DNA from: Agriotes lineatus
Taxonomy: Eukaryota > Arthropoda > Insecta > Coleoptera > Elateridae
Length of the DNA stretch: 64,000 bases
Direction: 5' to 3'
Assembly (NCBI GenBank): GCA_940337035.1
Contig: OW679202.1
Span: 21,839,224 to 21,903,223 of the forward strand
Shown: positions 45,756 to 57,036 of the stretch, in pieces
Position numbering within the stretch: position 1 is the first letter of the stretch
How the letters are laid out: each line of letters starts with the position of its first letter
The notes under the pieces: generated by a model
Told to the model about the DNA's origin: nothing
Seen by the model: only the letters and a program-made list of their open reading frames with translations
Databases searched by the model: none
Position numbers and translations under genes: made by a program

Positions 45756-46840
45756 TTAGAAAATTTGCTGCATTATTTTGTTTTGTTTTTGGACCCCAAT
45801 ATTTACGTCATCGAAAAATTCTTCATGAGGTCCATCCTCATTGGCATTATTTTCTTCAATGTTTAAATCAACATTTTGCAGTCCTTCCTTACGTATTATA
45901 TAGTTGTGTAGAGCACAAGCTGCGGTGACGACTGTTGTAACATTTTCAATATTCATATCGAGGTATTTCAGCCTTCGGAATTTTTCTTTTAGCCGTCCAA
46001 ACGCTTGCTCTATTTTGCTTCGGGCTGTACTTAATCTCGTATTAAAATTATTTTGCATCGGTGTCAAATGGCCTGTATCCCTAAATGGCACCATTACATT
46101 TTTCATTAATGGATATGCACTATCACCAAGTAATCAACGGCGTTATGAGCTGGGGCTTTTATAGGGATGTGGCAACCGTCTATAGCCCCTACAATTCCAG
46201 GAAAGCCTGTTCGTGCATGAAATGTGTTGGCTGTCATAATCGCCTGCTCGTTAGTAGGCCATCGTATTTCTTGTGGCATTATTTGCAACAAAATATTGCA
46301 AATTTGATAAAAAATTAGATGACCGGTGCCTTTCGACATTCCAAACCGATCGCAGCATGCCAAATACGATTCCGGTTTAGCCAACATCCATATGGTAAAC
46401 AGAGTCTTTTTTCCAAGATCGATTCTGCCTTCGATGTCTACTCTATTGCCTATGTCCACCACAAGCATCTGAAATAAACAAATAATTGTAAAATGTTTAT
46501 AAATACCTAATTACATGCATTTCATATATACAAATTAATACAGTTGCACTGTATTTTTTAAGTAAGCAAAATTGTACTAATATTGCTAGATAGATACCTC
46601 CATAACATTTCTGGACATTCTAAAATGTTCACAAAACTCCTGCGGTGAATAACGTGGTACCACTTCCTCAAAGTAGTTGACATTATGAACAGCCTCATCA
46701 TTCTCTTCTGCATCCAAATCATCAATCAACTGCAATAAGTTTCCGTTATTTTCTAACAACGGCATTAATTGCACTAATGGATTAATTTCCATCACATCAT
46801 CTGCAGCAAATTCGAGTATTAAGTGATCAATTTGCTCCAT
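45756..46840 (-). pseudogene. PIF/Harbinger transposase (DDE_Tnp_4), internal deletion
   Basis: Exon 1 (46840-46598) starts ATG and encodes EQIDHLILEFAADD to MSRNVME, then the donor GTATCT. Exon 2 follows the acceptor tttatttcag at 46469 with IEGRIDLGKKTLFTIWMLAK, CCDRFGMSKGTGHLIF, then FPGIVGAIDGCHIPIKAP, which holds the first catalytic aspartate. At about 46128 the frame jumps to LGDSAYPLMKNVMVPF: some 60-70 residues that normally include the second catalytic aspartate are missing. The third catalytic residue is kept in SKIEQAFGRLKEKFRR, followed by ACALHNYI and an acidic tail to about 45756. The remaining coding sequence is otherwise little decayed, so the deletion rather than age inactivated it. 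Confidence 0.9.
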
Positions 46841-46977
46841 TCTGTTGACGCGCTCAAAACTGACGTTTGTTAGTAAACACAGCGATCGCTAACCCAAATG
46901 CCGTTCAGCCGCTCGCAGCTGCTTGAACTTAGCAAAAAGCGAGCGTTAAATCAGCGCTACGCCGGCTGAACGCACCC

Positions 46978-47047
46978 ATTCTTTTGGACGGCATTTGCTC
47001 TCCTAAAAATATAAAATAGATATTAGTTTTCTTAAAACGCCCTAATA
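46978..47047 (-). pseudogene. ISL2EU transposase exon edge and intron, beyond the Harbinger insertion
   Basis: This continues the target sequence broken at 42661. On the minus strand it contains the splice acceptor region (tattttatatttttag) followed by the start of the exon (AGCAAATGCCGTCCAAAAG). It is repeated almost exactly at 47180-47244. Confidence 0.7.
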
Positions 47048-47244
47048 CCTTTTATTAGTGGAAATTGGTTAGTGCGCAACACACTTGCCAGATTTCGGTG
47101 CAATCTAATACCATTCTTGTGTTCACGGCTGCTTCAATAGCATGTTTTCAGCTTCGGTTACGACACTGCTGCTTGTGTCATTCTTTTGGACGGCATTTGG
47201 TCTCCTAAAAATATAAAATAGATATTAGTTTTCTTAAAACGCCT
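47048..47244 (-). pseudogene. Tandem, internally deleted copy of the transposase segment
   Basis: The first part (47048-47131) matches 42113-42199, including the CTEI block around the first catalytic aspartate. The second part (47126-47244) matches 42601-42661 joined directly to 46978-47042. The copy lacks the HTH-encoding 400 bases and lacks the Harbinger element. It therefore preserves the empty target site and the splice acceptor. Confidence 0.8.
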
Positions 47245-47281
47245 TTATTAAACAAAAACCATAACATAACCTTATTCTTAC

Positions 47282-47391
47282 CTAATTAATTTTATGCACC
47301 GTCGCCGCTGATTAGGTTCTTTTGGGAACGTAAAAAACTTGCACGTATGTTTTTCATTATAATGTTTGCAATCGGTGGCGAAGCACATCAT
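47282..47391 (-). pseudogene. THAP zinc-finger exon of the ISL2EU-type transposase
   Basis: The minus strand opens with ATGATG at 47391 and reads MMCFATDCKHYNEKHTC, then KFFTFPKEPNQRRRCIKLIR, ending at ATTAG|GTAAG. CxxxxC with the downstream F-F-x-F-P pattern is the start of a THAP domain, and the exon end is a consensus donor. Joined to the acceptor at about 47205 the frame continues in phase (RPNAVQKNDTSSSVVTEAEN). The C2CH ligands further down the domain are not evident. THAP domains at the N-terminus are common in this transposase group and bind the element's ends. Confidence 0.75.
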
Positions 47392-47781
47392 CTTTTCTAA
47401 TAATTATAATAATAAAACAAAGCTCACAGTTGCACCGAAGGTTAGGTTATGTAGCGTAAGCTTTGGAGTCGCTTTTACACTATGTTAAAACGCAAGGCTC
47501 TTTGTTTGAGTGTTTGGCAGCATTCAATGACGAGATATGACTATCAAAGAAATTTGACTTCCGTTTGAATCTGGCTGCGTAATTTTAAAAAACACAAGAA
47601 ATAGGCATAATAAATAATTGTTTTCTGTGATAATAGTGCTATTAAAAGTTAAGGGAAGTTTGTTTACAAAAACCCGAAAATAGAAATTGGCGAATGCAAC
47701 CGTGGTACTTTTAGTTGTGTAAACACGGCTTTTAGTTTTCTGCATTATTGTAAGTGATAGAGAAAATAAAAGAAAATAGTA

Positions 47782-47804
47782 NNNNNNNNNNNNNNNNNNN
47801 NNNN
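47782..47804. other. Assembly gap of 23 N
   Basis: A short run of undetermined bases, probably of estimated size, lying just before the gypsy gag relic. Confidence 0.99.
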
Positions 47805-47829
47805 GGTAAAGCAGACCGTGTCCTTATTG

Positions 47830-48650
47830 ATGCTGGAAAATTTTGGCGAATTGTGGTTGAACGGGCTGCAGTATTGGTCTATACTACTAACATGGGCACT
47901 GGTAGGCGATGGAAATAATAATTTACAGATTTTGTTGATTTGGCTTCTGTGTCACATTTGGTTTTTGATTTCCTGATTGCAAATGCCATACATGTTGATC
48001 TTCACTAATATATTTGAGATCATTTTCCAAGCTGGTTGGTCGTTGACTCTGTATGAATGATCCAAGGGGGTTTCTTAAGCAACTTTAAAACGTTTTTAGA
48101 GTTAAATTCGTGTACATGTCTCTTTTGACCTTAATTGTAGCGTCCTCTGTTGTGCTGGCACTTAAATGTGAAAAAAGGGCTGCTCTCATTCTTATGCACG
48201 GCTTGTAAAAATCGATTGAATTTTCATCATTTCCTTGTCTGAGGTGTAGTAAATTTTGAAGAAGGCTGTTTTCGGATCTTCGGTCGCCAATAGTTTTTAA
48301 AAGTTCTTTATAACTTTATAACGATGATATATCCTGCAGTTACTAATACAGCTTGCCCAGTTAGTTTCCTTTCAATGCCGGATAAGAGAAAATGATTGAT
48401 GTAATCTGCATTGTTGGAAGTTGAAAACTGATTGTAGATGAGATCGGCTGCTTTGAAAAATCTTGCGAGTTGAGTTGGATCTCCTCCAAACTCGGGAATA
48501 GTCTTGAAATACTCGAAATGGAAAGCTGGTACTGACTTTCTTCGTGTGTTTTGTCGGTCGGATATATTCTGTTGTACAGCAGCTGTTTGTTGTACCGGCA
48601 GGTTTGGTTGCGTGAATTTGTTAGGACTTACAAATGGCTTATTGTAAGGT
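47830..48650 (-). pseudogene. Ty3/gypsy-type gag relic
   Basis: On the minus strand the frame reads SVPAFHFEYFKTIPEFGGD, then LARFFKAADLIYNQF and INHFLLSGIERKLTGQAVL (about 48340-48540). After a frameshift it reads LLKTIGDRRSENSLLQNLL, HLRQGNDENSIDFYKPCI and KRDMYTNLTLKTF. This is the gag capsid region of an insect gypsy-like retrotransposon. Several frameshifts and a stop interrupt it. No protease, reverse transcriptase or envelope sequence follows, since the gap and unrelated sequence bound it. Confidence 0.75.
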
Positions 48651-48659
48651 TGGCCAGGC

Positions 48660-49256
48660 TATTTCCGCTATAGCTATTGTCGTCTTGTTCTGATAGTTAC
48701 TCGTTGAATTTGCTCTACTGCATTGATTCTACTGTAATTTTAAATAATACATATTTCCTGTTCAATCACATCTGTTTTTCGATATCTATTATTTATTCTA
48801 CGAAAGAAATGATGACTCGTAATTTTGTTAGTTCCAAGAATTAATCCATTGTTAATTGTATTTTTTTCGGTTAACCCCTTCAAGTTCACACATTTGGTTT
48901 TTACACGTATCATTACCTTTTTGGCACGTATTCGTTCATCTTCTTACTCCAATTACTACGGTCGTTTCGCTACAAAATTTATGTTTCTCCTTTCCTCACT
49001 CAAAAACGGTTTCCTTTCATTTAACAGAAGAACATATTATATAGTTTCAGTATCGTATACCATATACAGGGCGTCTAACGGAAAAAAGCAAATCTGCCCT
49101 TTCAAAAATAGGCAACCCGCAATACTGCCACAGAATGCTGCTATATCTAATCTACTGTTTAGCTAGGAGTATATCACAAATATCCTAAGCCATAGGCAGT
49201 AAATTGAGTTAATACCTGTCTTTGTAACATAACAAAATGAATATTATTTAAAAGAG
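48660..49256. other. Unassigned flank of the Jockey-like element
   Basis: There is no assignable coding sequence. A terminus-like 'acagggcgtctaacggaaaa' occurs at about 49071, but no partner end is seen. The pre-insertion target 'atcttttaaatcagta' lies at 49257-49272. Confidence 0.45.
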
Positions 49257-49432
49257 ATCTTTTAAATCAGTACGCATTTGACTTGCACGAAGTAAACACG
49301 TTCACAACGATACTTGGTGATAAGTAAGCGTGATTAGTGCCCGGCCGCAAGGTCTGGATTGTGTGGTCAGTTTGATAACTCGCCGAATTCATTTAAACTT
49401 ATTTAAATTTAACAAACTAAACAATCGTCCCA

Positions 49433-50730
49433 ATGCAGACAAATACAGGATCACAGGTAAACATTAACGGTTACCTTTCTCAATCAATGCCAAATTTTGT
49501 CGGACCCTACAATGTGCCTTCAAATAATAACATGCAGACCGCATTGTAATCGCAATTTCATCCACACTGGTATTCTCAACCGCAACCTCAAATAATAGGT
49601 TCTCAACCGACCCCTAACTCCTGCAGCAACCCCAACAATTTCACTCAGCACACCCTACAATTTTCCTACAATTAAGCCCATCTTCACAGCCAGCAACTAA
49701 TTTTAAATCAATTTTTTGGACTGCAATAGAGTGGAACCAATACAACTAGGATTTCCTTCTTTATCAACCACCCTTACTTTAGACGCCGAGACTATATCTG
49801 TTACAAGTGAAGAATCAACAACCATCTTAAAACCAAACGACTTTCAGGAAATGAAAACTCGAAAGCAAAAGAGGAAGCGATCTAATCCTTCAACCATTCA
49901 ACGAAATACTCAGGCTAGAACTCAGAAAGATTCTAATCCAGTCACAACAGTCCAACAATTAACGAATACAGATGAAGATACCCCGAGTATTTTATTACAA
50001 AGCGAAATTAAAGAAAAGATACCCAAACCCCCTCCTATATTTATACACTATGTTGCAAATATAATCCCACTTATACAACTGCTTGATTCCCATCTACACA
50101 AAGATGATTACCAATATCAATCAATGTCAGGCGGCTCTGTCAAGCTGCTACTCAAGACAGTTGAAAAATATAAACTAGTCAAAACAATACTACTTAGATA
50201 AAAATAATGTCATCCGGCACATATTTATCCTTCCGGAGGATAAGTCTTATCGAATAGTAATAAGAAATTTCCATCATACCACCGATAAAAAAGAAGTAAA
50301 AGGGGCCCTAACATCTCTTGGTCACCAGGTCAAAAGCGTCAATCCTGTTAAGCATCGCACCAAAAAGACTCTATTGAATCTATTCTTTGTAAACCTCAAA
50401 TAATAGAGCAACAACCAAGATGTTTACAATATCACCTCCCTATTAAATGTCATCGTAAAGGTCGAGCCTCCACATAAAAAAAGATATTGCTCAATGCAAG
50501 AGATGCCAATGTTACGGCCACACCCAGAATTATTGCACTCGCCCATTTAGATGTGTAAAGTGCCCAGGAAACCATGATTACAAAACATGCACTAAAAGGA
50601 AAGATGATGGGAGTTAAGCCAAGTGTGTGCTCTACCTGGGCGAACACCCTGCCAACTATAGAGGATGTTTGGTTTACAAACAGATTAAGAACAGAAGATT
50701 TCCCAGATCAAAGATAGACACATCGTAACA
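49433..50730 (+). pseudogene. Jockey ORF1 (gag-like, PRE_C2HC and zinc knuckles)
   Basis: ATG at 49433 opens a Q/N-rich N-terminus that stops at about 49547. A further open part (49716-50201) is hydrophilic and ends with PPPIFIHYVANIIPLIQLLD and VKLLLKTVEKYKLVKTIL. The PRE_C2HC-type domain follows (SYRIVIRNFHHTTDKKEVKG, then LTSLGHQVKSVNPVKHRT, LLNLFFVNLK). Two CCHC knuckles come next at about 50485-50570: CKRCQCYGHTQNYC and CVKCPGNHDYKTC. A third is degenerate (CVLYLGEHPANYRGC, second cysteine lost). This protein binds element RNA and directs it to chromosomes. At least three frame breaks are present. Confidence 0.85.
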
Positions 50731-51012
50731 ACTCAGCCCAACAATCAATTATAACCGCAGATAATGCTATCCAAAACAGAAAAATTCAGGCATCATGACC
50801 TATGCAGATCGTACTATAGTACCCCGCATCCAAATAACCAATACAACGCCTCTTCAAGAAGACTCCCAAAACTTCACTCCATACTCAAATGATATCGTAT
50901 CCTTCATGCAACAAACAATAGATTCACAGCGAGTCATGATTAGCAACCTCATGGCAGAGATAAAAAACCTGAAAGATCTGGTGCCGCAATTAGTGAACAA
51001 TAACCAGAAATA

Positions 51013-53889
51013 ATGGCTCAATTCCTTAAAATTGTACAGTGGAGCGCTAATGGACTGGTTAATCATCGCCAGGAAGTTGAAGCATTCCTGTTAACCAACA
51101 ACATAGGTATATTATTAATTTCTGAAACGCATATCACTGAAAGATTCTATTTCAAAATACGCGGATACGATACATATAACACAAATTACCCCTCTGGCAC
51201 AGCTCGAGGAGAAGCCGCAATTACAATTAAAAATCACATAAAGCACCATAAAATTCCTAAATATTGCACCGAACTCATACAAGCTGCAAGTGTAACCGTA
51301 GAAAACTGGATCGGACCATTAACTGTCTCTGCCGCATACTTTCCACCCAGTCAGGCCCCCAACAAGAAATACTTCGAAGACTACTTCTCTTCTCTGGGCA
51401 GAAGCTTCATTGCTGGAGCTGACTTCAACGCGAAACATACCCTTGAGGATCGCGCATCTCTTCCCCTAGAGGCAACATTCTCTTTTCCATTATGCAACAG
51501 CACCAACTAAGTTTTCTGTCTACGCATCAGCCTACCTATTGGCCAAGCGATACAGCAAAACTCCCTGACCTCCTGTCCTTTTTTGTCATAAAAGGAATTC
51601 CGCAAGGCTACTTAAACATCGCACCATGTTACGATTTATCCTCCGACCACAGCCCCATAATAGCTACGATAAGCACCTCAATACTAAGTAAAACGAAACC
51701 GCCGTCTCTTACTAATTACAAAACAAACTGGAACTATTTCAGAGATATTCTCGAAGACCATTTAACTACTAATATCCCATTAAAAAGTGCAAACGATATA
51801 GAAAATGCAGTAGAATCACTTGTGGTTATGTTGCTCTACTTAAATGAAAACACTTCTGCTTTGCTAATAAACACTTTATTCTTGTACCATAACTAAATAC
51901 AAAAAACATGTATGATAATTAACCAAACCACGATCTGAACTGCACGCACTGCGACCGGTAACTGTCTAGCGTTCTTTTTGTGCACGTGAACTAAACGCGC
52001 CGCTTCGCCGGAAACGAGGTTTGACTGTTGCCAAAACTCGCGCAAACTTGAATACGCACTGCCGCTACACTCTAATCCAGTTCATACACTTGGCAGCTAC
52101 GAGAGCAACTCCACAATCATCACAAACACAAACAAATTACCACTGCTCAGTTGATATTAAAAGAAATATTGCGGAAAAACGGAGACTCCGAAAAATATGG
52201 CAACAAATTAGAACACCAGATAACAGACGTCAATTAAACACTGCCAGTAGAAACCTAAAGGAGTTCATTAAGGAAACAAAAAACAAATACATAGTCGAAC
52301 ACCTGGGCGGGTTGACCGCATCCGAAGATACCGAATACTCCCTTTGGAAGGCTACCAATCGCCTCAACCGACCTCAACAGCAAGTTCCTCCAATCCGCAA
52401 CAAAAACGGTCCATGATCACGCACCGATATGGAGAAAGCTGACGTTTTCGCTACTCATCTCCAAGAAGTTTTTCAACCATTGCGACCTGGCGACTAACAA
52501 CGTGACGATCATGAAGTGCAAAATTATCTGACGGATCCTTCCCAACTCTCTCCACCTATCAATACTTTCTCCTTTGCAGAAGTTGAATCAATGATCCTTA
52601 GAAACACCCACTGTAAAAAATCGCCAGGATATGACCTAGTTACTGGACGTATATTGAAAGAACTACCCCCCAATGCTATAAAATTGGTGACGATGATCTT
52701 TAATAGCATTTTACGAACGGTTTTTTTCCCGGTCCAGTGGAAAGTCGCGCAGGTAGTCCTTATCCAAAAACCCGGAAAACCGGCCAACGAGCCTTCATCA
52801 TACCGACCCATGAGTTTATTGCCACTCTTCTCCAAACTTTTCGAAAAACTTCTATTGAAACGGCTTTATTCCATCCTTGACAACGAAAACCTGATTCCTG
52901 ATCACCAGTTTGGGTTCCACAAGCCGACACTCCATCGTAGAACACATACATAGAATAGTAGATAGGTATTATTAACGCAGCATTCGAAGACAAAGCTAGT
53001 GCCATTTTCCTTAATGTCAGCCAGGCCTTCGACAAGGTCTGGCATGAAGGCCTATTGTTTAAGCTAAAGCGGACCCTACCACACCCATACTGTTTGATCA
53101 TTAAATCATATCTAGAAGAACGGTATTTTCAAGTCAAGTTCGAAGAAGCAATCTCACATCTTTGTCTCATCGAATCCGGGGTTCCCTAAGGAAGCGTTCT
53201 GGGACCAGTCCTGTACGTCCTATATACAGCCGACATACCTACGAATACCAATGCAACTACCGCAATATATGCTGACGATACGACAATTCTTGTGACACAT
53301 CATGACCCTGTCATCGCCGCACAAACTTTGCAACAAAACCTCGATGCCGCTTTAAACTCAACTGTTTCAAGACCGTGCAAATTACTTTTACTAAGTGTCG
53401 AGGCACCACGCCGAACATTAACATGGATGGCACTCTCCTTCCCCAAACAGACTGTGTTAAATATATTGGCATGCACCTCGATAGAGGACTAAATTGGAGA
53501 ACACACATTTGGACAAAAACGAAACATCTCAACCTAAAACTTAAAAATTATTATTGGTTACTTGGCCGCAGCCCTTAGCTCTCGCTTGCCAACAAACTAC
53601 TTGTTTACAAATGTGTGCTGAAACCAATCTGGAGCTATGGTATCCAGTTATGGATAATAATATAGAAATCCTAGAACGTGTCCAATCTAAAACGCTGCAT
53701 ATAATCACCAATGCACCCTACTTCGTTCCTAATAAAAGAATACTTAACGACTTGAAAGTGCCATCAGTGAAAGAAGAGATAGTTCAGTGTAGTGTAAAAT
53801 ATCTTCACAGATTAGAAACACATCCGAATCCGTTAGCGGTAAACTTACTCGACAATAGTGCTGATGTGCGCAACGTTTTAAACCGCTAG
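51013..53889 (+). pseudogene. Jockey ORF2 (APE endonuclease and reverse transcriptase)
   Basis: ATG at 51013 starts the endonuclease: KIVQWSANGLVNHRQEVEAF, GILLISETHIT and FIAGADFNAKH, with the catalytic SDH in DLSSDHSPIIA (about 51635-51665). A foreign stretch interrupts at about 51826-52075. The frame then resumes as AEKRRLRKIWQQIR, then the reverse transcriptase: CKKSPGYDLVTGRILKELP, QKPGKPANEPSSYRPMSLLP and DHQFGFHK. Later come FLNVSQAFDKVWHEG, GSVLGPVLYVLYTADIPT and the intact catalytic IYADDTTILVT (about 53265-53297). It ends DNSADVRNVLNR at 53889. Five or more frameshifts or stops make it inactive. It makes the nick and cDNA in target-primed reverse transcription. Confidence 0.9.
51826..52075. 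other. Foreign ~230-bp insertion in Jockey ORF2
   Basis: Between ENAVESLVVML and IQFIHLAATRATP the linker sequence expected between endonuclease and reverse transcriptase is replaced by unrelated, partly GC-rich DNA (around 51930-52060). I cannot identify its family, termini or a target duplication. Confidence 0.55.
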
Positions 53890-54092
53890 ATCTACCTACA
53901 CGTTACTAATTAACTTAGGTAGTGTTCATTGTAATTATTTATATAAGTTAATCACAACGAGGAACGTCATAGGACGTTCTCTCACACGTTACTTCTAGTG
54001 CAATGTTACATTTCTATATTTATCTGATTTGCTGATTGCTACTGTAGCAGATTGCAAATAAATGAAAGTGAAAAAAATCTTTTAAATCAGTA

Positions 54093-55965
54093 ATTTCTTG
54101 AGCTGAAAACGTTTAGTTTTTCCAATTATAAAAGTTGTTTGTAATATACCACATTTTAACATGTGAGCAAGCGAGAATGAAACCAAACTTAGCTTTGAAA
54201 ATTGAAACATATGTCAATTATTATTTCACATTATGGTAATGAAATACACATACATAACCTAAACCATTGCATAACTGTCACCGACTGGCAGATCAAACTG
54301 TTATTTGAAAGTTAACATAACAACCAACAATTAAACACTGTTACATCTGCTACATCAATCATTTTGATTATAAAAACTTTTTTGATAATTTAAACAATTT
54401 GATACTACTATTGTAATAAAAGCCATCTTAAGTTTTTCGAAGCTAATCTTGATTTCGTTTTCATTTGCTCACACGTTATATTCTTCTAACTTGTCTTAAT
54501 ACTATTTTTGAAAGACACGTCGGCGTTTTTTTTTTAAATGAAAAAGTGTAATTTTTTCCATATTACAATGGTGCCATGGCGACCGCAAGTGACTCCTTTT
54601 CTTTCCCTCTCTATGCCCCTTTAACATCGGTAAAATGTGAAATAAACAACCGAAACTTGCTTCAGTAGACTACCAATATCATAAGACTCTTATCACACAT
54701 TAGGTACCCAAAAGTTCATTAGAAATTTTACACAGTAATAGAAAGTGGAGAGTGGTTAGCCACCGAACTGAGTGAGCGCTCATTACTGTTTACGCAACTT
54801 AGATCTTGCAAGTAATGCGCAGTATTAACTAACATTGCCTTTTTATATATGATTACCAGTTTTTTAATGGCCTTCAGCTTTTACAATTTTAAACGCAGCA
54901 TAAAATTCACGGAAAAGATCAAGTCGTTAAACTCTGGAAGTTTCAATTATTTGTAACAAAGTGTTCTTTTTCAAACTTTTAGGTAGATAATTTATTAATA
55001 TCTAAAAATGGCAATCAAATCCAAGGATACTAAAACTCGATTACTTGTCAAAGTAAAAAAGTTATCCCCAATGAAGCATCCCATCTCTTTATGTTCTGGC
55101 GTCTTTGACCTCAGACAAAGAAAAGTTTGCCTAAACAACGTAAACTGCATAATCATCTGCGTCGGAGTATTTTTTGCTCATGTAAAATGTACAAAATTCG
55201 CTTAAACTGTTTTTATTATTCTATGCAGATTTGCGATTAAATTTTGTCCTTTTTGTAACAGTTTCGGTGGGTCTCGTTTAAAATAAAAGGGGGTAGAGAT
55301 ATTATACAGAAACGTCACAATTATATCCGCGCCGGATTTGCACGCCATCTGTTCCTCTCTACGAAGTAAATTTACACAGAGCCGGCTTTAGCAGCATACG
55401 ACATCTACTATGCAGCAAAAATATAATAAATTAACCTATATTTATATGTCATTTACTTTGACGAAAAGGGTATTTAGGGGGTTTGTTTTTGGGCGTGTAG
55501 TTTCGCAATTATTTGGAAAAATCTACCTTTGATCGATCCTTCTGCTAGATAAAGCCATAGTGATCTCATCGCATTGGATAAAACGAATGTTTTCTTAATA
55601 TACTGTTGTAATAAACGAGAAGGGTAATTCTAATTAAATAGGATGGATATTCTTTGGTTAAGAAATGATCTAATCTCTATAACAGAGCTAACATACTGAA
55701 GTGAGCTCCTCGGATGGGTCCAATTAAGAGCTGTGGGTAGACGTTATCACTGTTACCGTAAAATTTTGGGAACTTTCATGGCTGCCCGCTATATATTCTT
55801 TCGGATAGTTTGTATGGTACTTACGTAAGTGCTGTAATATCGCTTATATAGTCACTGACATTCTGCTGCATTTTGAAGATCTCATCAGCTTAGGGGGAAA
55901 AATACAAATATTTTATTAACAGTGTCAAAACTCCACCTTTTTAGTAATGTTAAATTAGACTTTTC
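54093..55965. other. AT-rich stretch without a supported gene
   Basis: The only open frame of note (55008-55205, 65 codons) has an ATG after an A-rich context and a charged start, then a hydrophobic tail, but matches nothing I recognise. No repeat boundaries are evident. Confidence 0.4.
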
Positions 55966-56077
55966 AATTAATTAAATTTTAAAAATTATTTTAGATTACT
56001 AAAGTCAAAGTTTTTTGTTAAAATTTGCATGATTAATGTTAAAGATAAATAAAAATCATTAAGTCGTAAACAGTTTA

Positions 56078-56496
56078 AGTTTTACATTCCCAAACTTGCT
56101 GAAAAAATCAAAAAAGAACTTAACAAATACAATTTCAAAATAGCATCTAACCAACAACAATACTTTAGGTAAAATTTTTTTTACAAACCTTAAGGATAAA
56201 ACCCAACTAACATGCAATCTAAAATAGTGTATCAGATTAATTGCAACAATTGTAACTCCACTTATATCGGTCAAACAAAACAGCAACTAAAAAACAGATT
56301 AGCGAAACACAAATACTCTATAACAGTTAATAGATCTTCGCCCTCTAACAAAAAAACTGCATTAACTTACCATGCCCATGAAAACTTTCACAACTTTAAT
56401 TTTAACAAACCAGCAATCTTACATGAGGAGAACAATCTAAAAAAGAGATTATGCTTGGAAATGATCGAAATACAAAAAAATCCCTACAGCTATTAA
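56078..56496 (+). pseudogene. GIY-YIG endonuclease domain of a Penelope-like element
   Basis: A lead-in, FYIPKLAEKIKKELNKYN, is followed by a frameshift and TLGKIFFTNLKDKTQLTCNL. Then comes the nuclease: KIVYQINCNNCNSTYIGQTK, with the YIG block, QLKNRLAKHKYSI with the conserved arginine, and the metal-binding glutamate in LCLEMIEIQKNP near the end (stop at 56494). A CCHH-like motif (CNNC...H) is in place. From ATG 56212 the domain is uninterrupted. The lead-in is out of frame, so the copy cannot make a full protein. Confidence 0.88.
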
Positions 56497-57036
56497 TTAT
56501 AGAACTGATATTCACAATCTAAGTTCCATTTATCATAATTTATTCAAATAAAATATCAAAATATCACATTTCTCAAATAATATGTTTCATTTGCTAATAT
56601 CGCTTTTTATAGTAAAATTTTAAATTTTCACTTAATACTACCCTGCATTAATAGAATGTATGCAATTCCAGTTTTAAGCTTTCTGCGCACTTATTGATAA
56701 AGTGCAAATATGTGTATGTAACCTTGCATTATTTATCTAATAAACTCAGACATCCAGCATTTCTCAATATGAAGACAGCTAAAATATTAATTATGTGTAT
56801 TTACAACGGTTTTATATATTTCAAAATGTAAATTCAATTTTAATTAATTAATTATTTATATAAAAAGAAGTCTTAATGATTATGAAATATTTGATCTCCA
56901 ATACTTTAATAACTTGTAAGTATACATATTTAAGGATTTTTTTTTCGTGTTCGCTAACCTATTTTTCTCTATAAATTTTCAGATATGTAAATTTTGCAAT
57001 TTTATCCTTTTAACAAAATGTTTCATAATTCTTAAA

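Larger units (their letters stand above)
42662..46977. mobile_element. PIF/Harbinger transposon with 3-bp target duplication
   Basis: The termini GGGTGCGTTCAGCCGGC and its complement GCCGGCTGAACGCACCC are flanked by ATT on both sides (42659-42661 and 46978-46980), the 3-bp duplication typical of PIF/Harbinger. Inside are the family's usual two genes: a Myb/SANT-like protein on the plus strand and a DDE_Tnp_4 transposase on the minus strand, convergent. An unoccupied version of the same target lies at 47048-47244 (ATT at 47180-47182), which confirms both borders. Three TA-flanked fold-backs sit between the genes. Confidence 0.92.
49273..54076 (+). mobile_element. Full-length Jockey-like non-LTR retrotransposon
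   Basis: The element is bounded by a perfect 16-bp direct repeat, ATCTTTTAAATCAGTA, at 49257-49272 and 54077-54092. It has a 5' leader (about 49273-49432), ORF1 (gag), ORF2 (endonuclease and reverse transcriptase) and a 3' UTR with AATAAA at about 54057 and a short A run before the duplication. Both ORFs are broken by stops and frameshifts. It is complete at its borders but coding-dead. Confidence 0.9.

Noticed and set aside
48825..49166. A 113-codon plus-strand ORF as a gene
   Set aside because: AT-rich with no recognisable motif. A second frame overlaps it, and it includes a transposon-terminus-like sequence near 49071.
53292..53492. Separate small genes within 49.7-53.9 kb
   Set aside because: All the frames in this stretch fall into the order of Jockey ORF1 and ORF2 once frameshifts are allowed for. 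None is independent.
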